Source of the DNA: Cyclobacteriaceae bacterium
GTDB lineage: Bacteria > Bacteroidota > Bacteroidia > Cytophagales > Cyclobacteriaceae
Reading direction: 5' to 3'
DNA length: 64,000 nucleotides
NCBI GenBank assembly: GCA_022842845.1
Contig: JALHOT010000002.1
Location: 248,001-312,000 of the forward strand
Below the pieces are notes generated by a model that was not told the DNA's origin, ran no database searches, and worked only from the letters and a program-made list of their open reading frames with translations. Each line of letters starts with the position of its first letter. Within the stretch, counting starts at the first letter, position 1. This document shows, piece by piece, positions 8,227-16,769 of the stretch. The translations under genes were made by a program, and so were the position numbers.

Positions 8227-8832
8227 TTGAATTATACTTCAAAACTTGTAATTAAAGGACTGGCACTTTCGATAAGTGCCATGCTTTTTTTGTCTTCCTG
8301 CGAACGCCACTACTTACCAAAATCTTTGGGGTATAATCGAATAGTTTTGCCAGCAACATCTTACAGGTCATTACCGGATACGCTACCCTACTATTTTGAA
8401 TATTCACAGCATGCGCAATTATTAAAGGACACCTCCTGGATCAGAGATCGCTTTTGGGTGGAAATTTATTACCCCACGTTAAAGGCCAATGTGCACGTTA
8501 CCTACAAGAAGATCAACAATGACGAAAAGTTATTGCGCGAGTATCTTAATGATGCGTATGTTTTAACCTCGAAACATCAGCTAAAGGCTAATGCCATTGA
8601 TGAAGTGATTATAAAAACAAATACCGGTAAAACAGCCGTTATAGCTGAACTTCAGGGAGAAGTACCCAGCCAATTTCAGTTTACCATTACCGACTCTACG
8701 CAAAATTTCTTGCGCGGTGCTTTGTACTTTAACACCAAGGTTAATAACGACTCGCTACAACCGGCCATCGAGTTCATGAAAAAAGAAATCATGCACATGA
8801 TTAATACTATGGAGTGGAATCCTAAAAAATAA
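8227..8832 (+). CDS. gldD: Gliding motility lipoprotein GldD
   Basis: A lipoprotein of about 201 residues. A signal peptide with lipobox LFLSSC is followed by a GldD-like body (FWVEIYYPTL, YVLTSKHQLKANAIDE, NFLRGALYFN). GldD is needed for gliding and type IX secretion in flavobacteria. No ATG gives a complete signal peptide without running into ssb; the TTG at 8227 gives NYTSKLVIKGLALSISAMLF before the lipobox, so I chose it. The mutY-ssb-gldD order supports the call. The gldE gene that usually sits between ssb and gldD in flavobacteria is absent here. Confidence 0.8.
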   Translation: MNYTSKLVIKGLALSISAMLFLSSCERHYLPKSLGYNRIVLPATSYRSLPDTLPYYFEYSQHAQLLKDTSWIRDRFWVEIYYPTLKANVHVTYKKINNDEKLLREYLNDAYVLTSKHQLKANAIDEVIIKTNTGKTAVIAELQGEVPSQFQFTITDSTQNFLRGALYFNTKVNNDSLQPAIEFMKKEIMHMINTMEWNPKK

Positions 8833-8834
8833 GC

Positions 8835-9314
8835 ATGACCCAAGCAGAACAATACCGTCAGCTCATCAACAATTTTTATACGGCTTTTGCCACTAAAGAC
8901 TATGCTGCGATGGCAGCTTGCTATCATCAGGATATTGTTTTTGAAGATCCGGTTTTTGGTGTGCTAAAAGGTGCCGAGGCTGGCGCAATGTGGGAAATGT
9001 TGCTGGGAAGAAGTAAAGATCTCACCATCACCTTTAGTAATGTTGAAGCGGACGAATTTACGGGCTCCGCAAACTGGGTGGCTACTTATTCTTTTTCTCG
9101 CTCTGGCCGAAAGGTGATTAACCATATCCACGCACAGTTCAGTTTTGCTGAAGGGAAAATCATAAAGCACACAGACAACTTTAATCTCAACAAATGGTTT
9201 ATAATGGCCTTTGGCCTCAAAGGTTATCTTTTTATTTTACTGCCCTTTCTCAGGCGAAAATTTAGTAATACAGTAAAGCAAAGCTTAGTAAATTACATTG
9301 CAAACCGCAAGTAA
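8835..9314 (+). CDS. NTF2-like (SnoaL/isomerase-type) protein
   Basis: 159 residues with the cone-shaped NTF2 fold: YRQLINNFYTAFATKDYAAM helix, CYHQDIVFEDPVFG strand-turn and a final beta sheet including INHIHAQFSFAEGKIIKHTD. The family holds isomerases, hydrolases and non-enzymatic binders, so the substrate cannot be named. A hydrophobic segment near residue 130 (LKGYLFILLPFL) is an extra. It starts two bases after gldD and abuts the next gene, so it is probably in the same transcript. Confidence 0.75.
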   Translation: MTQAEQYRQLINNFYTAFATKDYAAMAACYHQDIVFEDPVFGVLKGAEAGAMWEMLLGRSKDLTITFSNVEADEFTGSANWVATYSFSRSGRKVINHIHAQFSFAEGKIIKHTDNFNLNKWFIMAFGLKGYLFILLPFLRRKFSNTVKQSLVNYIANRK

Positions 9315-10469
9315 ATGCTAAGCAATCGACAAAAGGATTTTAGCCTCCCAAAGAGTATTACCTATCTCAATGGGGCCTACATGTCTCCACAACTTAAAAG
9401 TGTAGAAAAGATTGGTGTTGAAGCGCTCAAAAAGAAGCGCAACCCAACCCTCATTTCGCAAGAAGATTTTTTCACTGATACAGATAAACTTCGGCATGCC
9501 TTTGCCAAACTTATAAAAGCTACACAGAGTAATCGCATCGTCATCATTCCATCTGTATCGTATGGGATGGCCAATGTTGTGAAGAATGTGGATATCAAAA
9601 GAGGGCAACATGTTTTAGTAGCAGCTGAACAATTCCCCAGCAATTATTATCCATGGCAGGTACTTTGTGCAGAAGCTGGCGCTGAAGTAAAAATTGTATC
9701 TCCACCCAATACAAAAACACAAAGAGCTAAGTTCTGGAATGAAAGAATACTGGATGCCATTAACACCGATACTAAAGTAGTGGCGCTCGGTAATGTGCAT
9801 TGGGCCGATGGTACCTTATTTGATTTAATGGCCATTCGGAAAAGATCGAAGGAGGTAGGGGCATTACTAGTTATCGATGGAACACAATCAATAGGAGCAT
9901 TACCTTTCGATGTAGAAAGTATTCAGCCCGATGCCCTGATTTGTGCTGGCTATAAATGGTTGTTAGGTCCTTACTCGCTGGGTTTGGCTTATTATGGCCC
10001 ATACTTCGACCAGGGAAAGCCTGTTGAAGAAAACTGGATCAATCGTAAGAACAGCGAAAACTTTGCTGGTTTAGTAAATTACGAATCGGCTTATCAACCG
10101 GGATCTCTTCGCTATGAAGTAGGTGAACATAGCAATTTTATAGCTGTGCCCATGTTACTTCGCGCAATAGAACAGCTTAACCTTTGGCAGCCTGAAAACA
10201 TACAGGAATATTGCCGTTCAATTACCAAAAAAGCCATCGAGGATTTACAAGAAGCAGGATTTTGGATAGAGGAAGAGGCTTACAGGGCCTCGCATCTGTT
10301 TGGCATCAGAGCGCCCTTAGAATTGGATATACAAAAAGTAAAGACAGAACTGCTCAAAAAGAAAATCTATGTCTCTTACAGAGGAGATGCCATTCGCATT
10401 TCCCCCAACGTATATAATACTAAAGATGATCTTAAAAAATTAGTGCGGATCTTACAATCATGCCTATGA
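9315..10469 (+). CDS. Class-V aminotransferase-fold PLP enzyme
   Basis: 384 residues of the fold-type I, class V group (NifS/kynureninase-like). The Schiff-base lysine is Lys214 in CAGYKWLLGPYS, and Asp188 in VIDGTQS would contact the cofactor's pyridine nitrogen. Residues 7-23 (KDFSLPKSITYLNGAYM) match the family's N-terminal substrate-site segment. The specific reaction is unknown; no persulfide-carrying cysteine loop like that of cysteine desulfurases is evident. The ATG directly follows the previous stop, and the gene overlaps the next by ten bases. Confidence 0.8.
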   Translation: MLSNRQKDFSLPKSITYLNGAYMSPQLKSVEKIGVEALKKKRNPTLISQEDFFTDTDKLRHAFAKLIKATQSNRIVIIPSVSYGMANVVKNVDIKRGQHVLVAAEQFPSNYYPWQVLCAEAGAEVKIVSPPNTKTQRAKFWNERILDAINTDTKVVALGNVHWADGTLFDLMAIRKRSKEVGALLVIDGTQSIGALPFDVESIQPDALICAGYKWLLGPYSLGLAYYGPYFDQGKPVEENWINRKNSENFAGLVNYESAYQPGSLRYEVGEHSNFIAVPMLLRAIEQLNLWQPENIQEYCRSITKKAIEDLQEAGFWIEEEAYRASHLFGIRAPLELDIQKVKTELLKKKIYVSYRGDAIRISPNVYNTKDDLKKLVRILQSCL

Positions 10470-11116
10470 AAAAGCTAATGCTCTTTGTCTTTTTTCTCTT
10501 CATGATCAGTGCCACGTTTGCACAGAAAGAAGAGCTGCTCTTTGTGTTTTTGAACAAGCGCAACGACCTGCCAATAATGCCTAAAGAAGAGCTTGACAAA
10601 ATTATGGAAGGACACATGGACAATATTAATGCCATGGCCAAAGATGGTCGTTTGTTGGTGGCTGGCCCTTTTGAAGGCGGAGGCGGAATATTTATTCTTA
10701 AAACCAGTTCTGTTGAAGAGGCCAAGCAGTGGCTGGCAGATGATCCGGGGGTTAAGGCCGAGCGTTGGAGATTAGAGTTTTTACCCATGTCATTCCGGGC
10801 GGGAAAGGCTTGTAAGGCTCCAGAGCCATATGAGATGGTAAGCTATCATTTCATTCGCTACGGATTAACCGTCACCAAGTTTAATGTACAGCAAGCGTCA
10901 AACACCTTGCGCAAACATGAAGAGCACATGAAGAGCCTGGTGCAAACAGGAAATGTAGTTGCTGAAGCCAGCTTCGGGGACCACGAGGGAAGTATGTTAA
11001 TTATGAAGGGCGACCTTGACCAAAGGGTAGTGGAGGCCAGCCCTGCAGTGCAAGAGCAACTATTTGAAATCCAAATTAAAAACCTTTGGATAGCAAAAGG
11101 GTCATTTTGTGAATGA
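10460..11116 (+). CDS. Secreted protein with two YCII-related domains
   Basis: 218 residues with a signal peptide (KKLMLFVFFLFMISATFAQ). Two ferredoxin-like YCII-type units follow: residues 24-110 (EELDKIMEGHMDNINAMAKD, LLVAGPF) and about 125-215 (HEEHMKSLVQTGNVVAEASF). Each has the family's H..H/M helix and a G(P/S)F strand. YCII domains are small putative enzymes related to dioxygenase-like folds, with few known activities; export of a tandem pair is unusual. ATG at 10466 is an equally good start. The 3' end is part of a hairpin terminator. Confidence 0.7.
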   Translation: MPMKKLMLFVFFLFMISATFAQKEELLFVFLNKRNDLPIMPKEELDKIMEGHMDNINAMAKDGRLLVAGPFEGGGGIFILKTSSVEEAKQWLADDPGVKAERWRLEFLPMSFRAGKACKAPEPYEMVSYHFIRYGLTVTKFNVQQASNTLRKHEEHMKSLVQTGNVVAEASFGDHEGSMLIMKGDLDQRVVEASPAVQEQLFEIQIKNLWIAKGSFCE

Positions 11117-11125
11117 CCCCTTTGC
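11093..11125. terminator. Hairpin terminator overlapping the YCII gene's 3' end
   Basis: Bases 11093-11106 pair with 11112-11125 (14 pairs, one mismatch) around a five-base loop. It contains the last codons and stop of the YCII gene and lies just before the convergent sensor gene's stop at 11129, so it may serve both strands. Confidence 0.65.
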
Positions 11126-11128
11126 ATG

Positions 11129-12607
11129 TTAATTATTTGATGCGAGTTGTTTTAATTGACTGCGTAACCTTTCATTTTCTTGTTCAAGCTCCTTCTGTAC
11201 GCGTTCAGATTCCTTCAGCTGTCTTTCCATTTGCTCCTGCACTGCGCTGAGCTCTTCCATGTTCTGACGCATCTCTTCTTCTTGTGTACGCAACTCTTCA
11301 CTTCTTTGCTGAGAATCCTCCAGCAGAAGCTTAACACGCTCAGTTGTCTTGGCATTAATAATGGCAGAAGCCACGGCTTCACTGGCCTTCTTTAAAAATT
11401 CCAAATGGCCGTTGTCATACTTTTCAAAGGAAGCAAGCTCCAGCACACCAGTAACTTGTTCATTAGAAATTAATGGAATTAGTATAATGCATGTTGGATT
11501 AGCCTGACCGAGCCCTGAGGTAATCTGAACATAGTTCTGCGGAACATTGGTCATCATTATTACATCTTTCTCAACAAAACACTGCCCTACTAAAGATTCG
11601 CCTATTTCAATTCTTTTGTTGATGTATTTTTTGCGATCATAAGCGTAGCAGGCGGTGAGGTTCAGGTACTCTTCACCTGTTGTATCCTTCTCTAACAAAA
11701 AGAGACTACCCTGATTAGAGCCTGTATACTTAACTACCTCCCGAATCAATTCATTGGAAAGCATTTCTGTATTATCTGCATACTTGCGCAGAATATCTCC
11801 TACGGTTGCAGAGCCTTGGGTAATGTATTTTTCTTGTTGTTCGCGCTCAGAAGAAATCAGAAGATTCTCCCGCATTTTTATAAGTGCCTTTCCGAGCTCA
11901 TCATTTTCTCTTAGTAAGGTGTATTCAATTTTTAAGTTCCCTTTACTAATCTCATCAGCGAAAGCAATATTGTTTTTCACTGTTACAATTTGCGACTCAA
12001 GTGCTTCTTTAGATTTTGCTTCTTCAGTGGTTTTTTTCGCCAGGTTAAAGGCCCACATACCATTGATGAACATAATGACAGTTACAACGGTAGCATGTAT
12101 AATAAAAGTTTGCAGGTCCATATACTCCAGCTGAGTAAAGTATATTTCTTTCATGCCTGTGTACTGAAGATAAGCAAAGGAGCCGTGGTGAATAACGATA
12201 TACACAAGCAAGGGCAGCTGCAGTTTCCAATTTTGGAAGGTGATTAGTAAGGCTGAACCAACTAAAAACATAAAATGCATCTCAAACATTCCATGCATCT
12301 GGTAGATGTATTGGGCAGAAAATACCCCAAAGATCACAGAGAGTACGTATTGATAAAGCGTGCTCTTAGGTAAGAGTATTTTAGTGGTATAGTACGCCAC
12401 CAGGCAAAGACCACCTATGCCAGCAGCAATTAATTGAGTGTCGTAATAGAATGACCAAAAGAAGCCAACGGCAAAATATATCCATAAAGCTACGTTCATG
12501 ATCCGGTCGGACCTTTTGGTTATCTCTTCAAAAATAATTTTTCGATGCGATGTAGAGGAGTCTTTTTGAGTTTGCATATGTACTATGGCGTTTGGGTTAT
12601 TGGTCAT
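11129..12607 (-). CDS. Membrane sensor with HAMP-like linker, GAF and coiled coil, no output domain
   Basis: About 492 residues. Six hydrophobic helices (roughly residues 35-190) include the block FEMHFMFLVGSALL and IVIHHGSFAYLQY, a pattern known from membrane-bound chemoreceptors with histidines in the helices. A HAMP-like linker (about 205-260) leads to a GAF domain (about 285-425, with EIGESLVGQCF and ACYAYDR) and a long C-terminal coiled coil rich in Glu and Gln. No histidine kinase, cyclase or methyl-accepting domain follows. I chose ATG 12607, an 11-base overlap with the thioredoxin-like gene; 12577 is possible. Confidence 0.72.
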   Translation of the reverse strand: MTNNPNAIVHMQTQKDSSTSHRKIIFEEITKRSDRIMNVALWIYFAVGFFWSFYYDTQLIAAGIGGLCLVAYYTTKILLPKSTLYQYVLSVIFGVFSAQYIYQMHGMFEMHFMFLVGSALLITFQNWKLQLPLLVYIVIHHGSFAYLQYTGMKEIYFTQLEYMDLQTFIIHATVVTVIMFINGMWAFNLAKKTTEEAKSKEALESQIVTVKNNIAFADEISKGNLKIEYTLLRENDELGKALIKMRENLLISSEREQQEKYITQGSATVGDILRKYADNTEMLSNELIREVVKYTGSNQGSLFLLEKDTTGEEYLNLTACYAYDRKKYINKRIEIGESLVGQCFVEKDVIMMTNVPQNYVQITSGLGQANPTCIILIPLISNEQVTGVLELASFEKYDNGHLEFLKKASEAVASAIINAKTTERVKLLLEDSQQRSEELRTQEEEMRQNMEELSAVQEQMERQLKESERVQKELEQENERLRSQLKQLASNN

Positions 12608-13193
12608 TAGGAAGTTCGCATCCATACGATTGTGTTGCGAACATATCAAAAACAGGTGGCTGCTCACCCCCTACTAAGGCAGTAAGCGCAATTTCTGCGT
12701 AATTGCTTTCCTTTAAAGTACAGTAGCGCGTCTTATTATAATTGCCGCGATAAAACAATTTTTGCTGTGCATCAATCACGACAGCCTGTGGAGTAGCATA
12801 TACGCCACAAGCATTAGCCATCAGGTCGTCACGATCTTGAATAACCATTATGCTTTCATCATCAATCATATCCTTTGCATACTCATAATCTGCATAGGCC
12901 GGGATGACTGCGTATATCTTAACATTGTTCTCAAATTGCTTTTTTAAAGATTGGAAGTGCTTCAGATTAAAACGTGAACAGGGGCAATCAGGATTGAAAA
13001 AATGAAGGTAGAGCGCTTGATTCTTCGGGAATTGAAAAGAAGAAGGCAGTGTAATTACTTGTGCTGGAAGCTTAGCCGCATAGCCAACGGGCACAGGTGT
13101 TGGCAACACATACTTCATTTCCTGGTGCCAAAACAAGAAACCCATGCTGGTAAAGCAAATTAACAGAACCCCCAAAACGATCAACCTGTTCAT
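12597..13193 (-). CDS. Membrane-anchored thioredoxin-fold protein with CPCS motif
   Basis: About 198 residues. A signal anchor (LIVLGVLLICFTSMGFLF) is followed by a thioredoxin-like domain: LYLHFFNPDCPCSRFNLKH has a Cys-Pro-Cys-Ser in place of the normal CxxC, and the cis-proline position is in YATPQAVVID. It resembles the DUF6436 family; I am not certain of the number. It probably faces the periplasm and does redox or ligand chemistry. I prefer the ATG at 13193 (MNRLIVLG) over 13223. It overlaps the sensor gene downstream, suggesting a working pair. The following 245 bases (13194-13438) hold no gene I can see. Confidence 0.7.
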   Translation of the reverse strand: MNRLIVLGVLLICFTSMGFLFWHQEMKYVLPTPVPVGYAAKLPAQVITLPSSFQFPKNQALYLHFFNPDCPCSRFNLKHFQSLKKQFENNVKIYAVIPAYADYEYAKDMIDDESIMVIQDRDDLMANACGVYATPQAVVIDAQQKLFYRGNYNKTRYCTLKESNYAEIALTALVGGEQPPVFDMFATQSYGCELPNDQ

Positions 13194-13438
13194 AAATAGA
13201 CTATGCCAATAGGTACGATCCAATTGGGGCGATTGGATTTAATAATATGAAACTTAATTAATTGTTTTGATAGCTGCAACTGATGAAGCACTAAGCCTTG
13301 TAATTTAAAAGAGCTCCCCAAAAATTAGTACAGATCACCTTAAATTGTTGATTTGAAAACAATAAATCCTTGGCAGAATCACCGTTTCTTTATCTATTAC
13401 TTAAACAAAAAGTATCGCTAGTAAAAACAAGGTATAAT

Positions 13439-14014
13439 TTACTTTAGGTCTTTATTAGGCGACAAGCTACACCATGCCTGAATTTGCCAGACTTGCCCAT
13501 CGTGCTTGAGTAATGCAATCCTATCAAGGTTAAAACCACACCGGTATTCTCTAGACTTAAATTCATCCCACGCCAGGTTAAATGTATCCTTTTTCAAGTC
13601 GCGAAATGCCAGGGTAAGATGGGGATGAAAGGGAAGATCTAAACGATTGGCGTTAAATAGCTGAAAACTCTTTTTGCAAAATCGCTCAAGCTCTTTTTGA
13701 AATTGCTGCAAAAAGGGGTTAGGCTCAACATCGATATAGATAACCCGCGGAGCAAAAGCCTTGAAATCGTGCAGCGTGATATCAAAGCTTTCTTTTGTGG
13801 AGGTGAAGCTTTGTAAGGAATCAATCAACATGCGCTCCTTCTTCTCTTTCCAGAGAAAGGGCATGTGTAAGGTAATGTGTGGAGGTGAATGAAGTGACGC
13901 TTTGCTGTTATAGGCTTCTTTAAAATGCAGCTTTAATGCGTGGGCTTCGCTGAGTATTGGTTCCGGTGGGATGATCGCCAGAAAATAGCGTTGCAGATCT
14001 GATGAGTTTTTCAT
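13439..14014 (-). CDS. 2'-5' RNA ligase / phosphoesterase superfamily (ThpR-like)
   Basis: 191 residues with the two signature motifs of the 2H phosphoesterase fold, HITLHM (about residue 46) and HLTLAF (about 131), whose histidines form the active site. Members act on 2'-5' linkages or cyclic phosphates of RNA. The protein opens with RYFLAIIPPEP, typical of ThpR. A hairpin lies just upstream. Confidence 0.82.
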   Translation of the reverse strand: MKNSSDLQRYFLAIIPPEPILSEAHALKLHFKEAYNSKASLHSPPHITLHMPFLWKEKKERMLIDSLQSFTSTKESFDITLHDFKAFAPRVIYIDVEPNPFLQQFQKELERFCKKSFQLFNANRLDLPFHPHLTLAFRDLKKDTFNLAWDEFKSREYRCGFNLDRIALLKHDGQVWQIQAWCSLSPNKDLK

Positions 14015-14020
14015 AAGTCT

Positions 14021-14071
14021 TTGCCATGCTCAGCGTTTGCTTGGCTTCAACAACGAACGCTGAGCAGGCAA
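14021..14071 (-). terminator. Hairpin terminator downstream of the S9 peptidase gene
   Basis: Perfect 11-base stem TGCTCAGCGTT (14027-14037) with AACGCTGAGCA (14056-14066), extended by five more pairs outside one bulged base (14021-14025 with 14067-14071). It follows the peptidase stop on the minus strand. The T-run is weak, so termination strength is uncertain. Confidence 0.6.
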
Positions 14072-14079
14072 GGATTGAT

Positions 14080-16239
14080 TTAAAGGTTTTCTAATACATA
14101 GTTAACCATTTGTGTGTATAAATGCTGGCGTGTTTTGCCACCTTGTATACCGTGGTGTTTGTCCACATAGTAAAAGGAATCAAATTGTATTCCGGCATTT
14201 ACCAATGCTTCTTGAAGAACAACTGAGTTTTGAAAGTGTACATTGTCATCGCCTGTACCATGAATAAGCAAGAAGTTACCTTTCAATTTAGCTGCATGAG
14301 TAGAGGGTGAATTGTCATCATACCCACTGGCATTTTCTTGTGGAGTTTGTAAGTAACGTTCTGTGTACACAGTATCATAATAACGCCAGTTGGTAACAGG
14401 CGCCACCGCTATACCCATTTTAAAGATGCCACCGCCATTCGTCATGGCTAAAGAGGACATGTAGCCTCCATAGCTCCAACCCCAGATGCCTAAGCGACTT
14501 CCATCAACATAGGAGAGTGTGGATAAATATTTTGCGGCTGCTACATGGTCTTCTAATTCATATTTACCCAGTTGTTTGTAGGTCATTTTTTTGAAGGCCT
14601 CACCACGAAAACCAGTTCCGCGTGTATCCACCACCGCTACGATGTAACCCTTCTGCACCAACATCTGATGAAAGTAGAAATGACCACCTCCCCAAGAGTT
14701 GCTTACGTTTTGTGATCCAGGACCACTGTATTGGTAGATAAGTACTGGATATTTTTTGTTAGCGTCAAAGTCTTTTGGTTTTAGGAACAAGCCATTCAAA
14801 GCCTGGCCATCTACCGTGTTGAAAGTGAAAAACTCCTTGGCCACAATACCGTATTCAGCCACAGTTTTTTGTAGTGTTTCATTTTTCTCTAAGACCTTAA
14901 TAAGTTTATTTCCTTTGGTAGCAAATAGACTTACAGTATTAGGTTGGCTTGCACTGTTAAAGTAATTGATGTAGAACTGAAAGTCATTACTCATATTAAC
15001 TGTGTGCGTTCCGGGGTTTGTAGAAAGCTTAACTTTCTTCTTACCATCTAATGTTGTCGAATAGATGTGTCTTTCAAGCGGAGAAACCTCTGTAGATTGA
15101 TAGTAAACGGTTTTGCTCTTCTCATCTAATCCAATGAAAGATGTCACTTCCCAGCTGCCACTGGTGATCTGTCGAACCAGCTTTCCATCTATTGTATATA
15201 AGTAGATATGGTTATATCCATTCATTTCGCTTACATAAATAAAATGCTTTTTATCATCCAGGTAGGTTAAGTCATCATTGATGTCGACATAGGCTTTGTT
15301 CTTTTCTGTGAGCACGGGGGCAATAGCGCCAGAAAGGGTATTCATATGCAAAACCTCTAATTGATTTTGCAAACGATTCATCCTGCGAATAGAGAGTGTA
15401 CTGGCATCTTGTGTCCACATGACCCGCGGAATGTAAATATCAGTGTTGGTGCCCAGGTCTGCCTTCATTTTTTGTTGTGAGGCCAGGTCATATACGTAAA
15501 TTTCAATAGCTGAATTAACCTCTCCGGCTTTTGGGTATTTAAACTTGTAATCTTGTGGATAGAGTGCGCCCTGATTCCACTTTTGCATGTTGTATTCTTT
15601 TACTTTGGATTCATCGAATCGGTAGTAGGCCAATTTGTTATTGTCAGGCGACCAGAAAAATGCCGTGGTAAAACCAAACTCTTCTTCATACACCCAATCA
15701 GTGCTGCCATTGATAATTTCATTAAACTTACCATCATTGGTTACCTGTATTTCTCTCATGTCTGATAATGACACGTAGAAGAGATTGTTGCCACGTACAA
15801 ATGCTACCTTGCTCCCGTCAGGAGAGAAACTTGCGTAAGACTGCTTACCATTGGCAGAAAGTTTTTTAATGGTTTTGGTGCTGAGATCATAGATATAGTA
15901 ATCTGCCCGAAAAGACCAGCGATAGATGGGCTCAAAGCCAGTGCTTAATAAAATTTGCTTTTCATCAGCACTAAACGAATAATCGTCAATATCGATGGCG
16001 GGTGAAAGCAGGGAACCATCCACCAGGGTTTCGACCGCTTCGCCAGTAGTAATATTGTACTTTACCACCTTGTTGTTTTGGAGAGAGGAGTAGAATTTCC
16101 CATCCTTCATCCAGTTAATGCCGCTCACACTTCGCGTTCCAAAGGTTGGCCGCATGGTGAAATCTTCAACGGTGATTTGTTTTTGGGCAATCGTTGCTGT
16201 TGTGACTAACAACAATGCGAATAGTAGAAATTTCTTCAT
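14080..16239 (-). CDS. S9 family (DPP IV-type) exopeptidase
   Basis: 719 residues. A signal peptide (MKKFLLFALLLVTTATIAQ) precedes an eight-bladed beta-propeller (DPPIV_N, about 40-440) and an alpha/beta-hydrolase domain. Ser589 in GWSYGG, Asp664 or Asp665 in GTGDDNVH and His696 (DKHHG) form the triad. DWVYEEEFGF (181-190) carries the paired glutamates that hold the substrate's free N terminus, so it should release N-terminal di- or tripeptides, probably after proline. Located in the periplasm or outer surface. It is a lone gene followed by a hairpin. Confidence 0.92.
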   Translation of the reverse strand: MKKFLLFALLLVTTATIAQKQITVEDFTMRPTFGTRSVSGINWMKDGKFYSSLQNNKVVKYNITTGEAVETLVDGSLLSPAIDIDDYSFSADEKQILLSTGFEPIYRWSFRADYYIYDLSTKTIKKLSANGKQSYASFSPDGSKVAFVRGNNLFYVSLSDMREIQVTNDGKFNEIINGSTDWVYEEEFGFTTAFFWSPDNNKLAYYRFDESKVKEYNMQKWNQGALYPQDYKFKYPKAGEVNSAIEIYVYDLASQQKMKADLGTNTDIYIPRVMWTQDASTLSIRRMNRLQNQLEVLHMNTLSGAIAPVLTEKNKAYVDINDDLTYLDDKKHFIYVSEMNGYNHIYLYTIDGKLVRQITSGSWEVTSFIGLDEKSKTVYYQSTEVSPLERHIYSTTLDGKKKVKLSTNPGTHTVNMSNDFQFYINYFNSASQPNTVSLFATKGNKLIKVLEKNETLQKTVAEYGIVAKEFFTFNTVDGQALNGLFLKPKDFDANKKYPVLIYQYSGPGSQNVSNSWGGGHFYFHQMLVQKGYIVAVVDTRGTGFRGEAFKKMTYKQLGKYELEDHVAAAKYLSTLSYVDGSRLGIWGWSYGGYMSSLAMTNGGGIFKMGIAVAPVTNWRYYDTVYTERYLQTPQENASGYDDNSPSTHAAKLKGNFLLIHGTGDDNVHFQNSVVLQEALVNAGIQFDSFYYVDKHHGIQGGKTRQHLYTQMVNYVLENL

Positions 16240-16301
16240 GTAAATAGTTTTTGGATGGCCTAAACTACTAAACCCCCGCCATTAGAAAAAAAGAAATTCT
16301 A

Positions 16302-16739
16302 TCAGAGGTATTGCAGGTGATCGGAGTAGTTTTTCTTGTAAAAGAGCGTTAAGAAAATGAGTGCCGGATGACTGCTATTAGAAACAGGATGACTCGTAAA
16401 GAATTGATCAATATCTTCATAACCCGTTATGCTTCTGGCAGTAGCCTCATCGATGGCTTTAAATCCCATAGACCAGTCTTTAAAATTTCTTTGAGGAATA
16501 GTGCCCTCTAAGAGTACTGTCAGGTCTTTGTGTCGGGGGTCTTTGTTAATATGGTAGTACAAAGCATGTACGTCTTCCTTTTTACCTTCCAGCACTTGAA
16601 GAAATTTGCCGTTACAATACAAAAGCATACCAGTAAGGTTTGCATTTGAATTACGGAGGTAGCTGTTTTGAAGAATATCGCGAAGGTCTTCTTCAGACAA
16701 GCCAACGGAAGCGGTACTGCTATACACTAAATAGTACAT
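16302..16739 (-). CDS. Stand-alone BLUF blue-light photoreceptor
   Basis: 145 residues, one BLUF domain and a short tail. The flavin-contact residues fall at the AppA spacing: Tyr6 (LVYSS), Asn30, Gln48 (FLQVLEG), Trp89 and Met91 (WSMGF). BLUF domains bind FAD and rearrange hydrogen bonds in blue light. There is no attached output domain, so it must act through a partner protein, which I cannot identify; the PrsW protease gene lies 30 bases upstream on the same strand. Confidence 0.9.
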   Translation of the reverse strand: MYYLVYSSTASVGLSEEDLRDILQNSYLRNSNANLTGMLLYCNGKFLQVLEGKKEDVHALYYHINKDPRHKDLTVLLEGTIPQRNFKDWSMGFKAIDEATARSITGYEDIDQFFTSHPVSNSSHPALIFLTLFYKKNYSDHLQYL

Positions 16740-16769
16740 GCTTCAACTTACTAAAAAGAAGCAGTAAAA

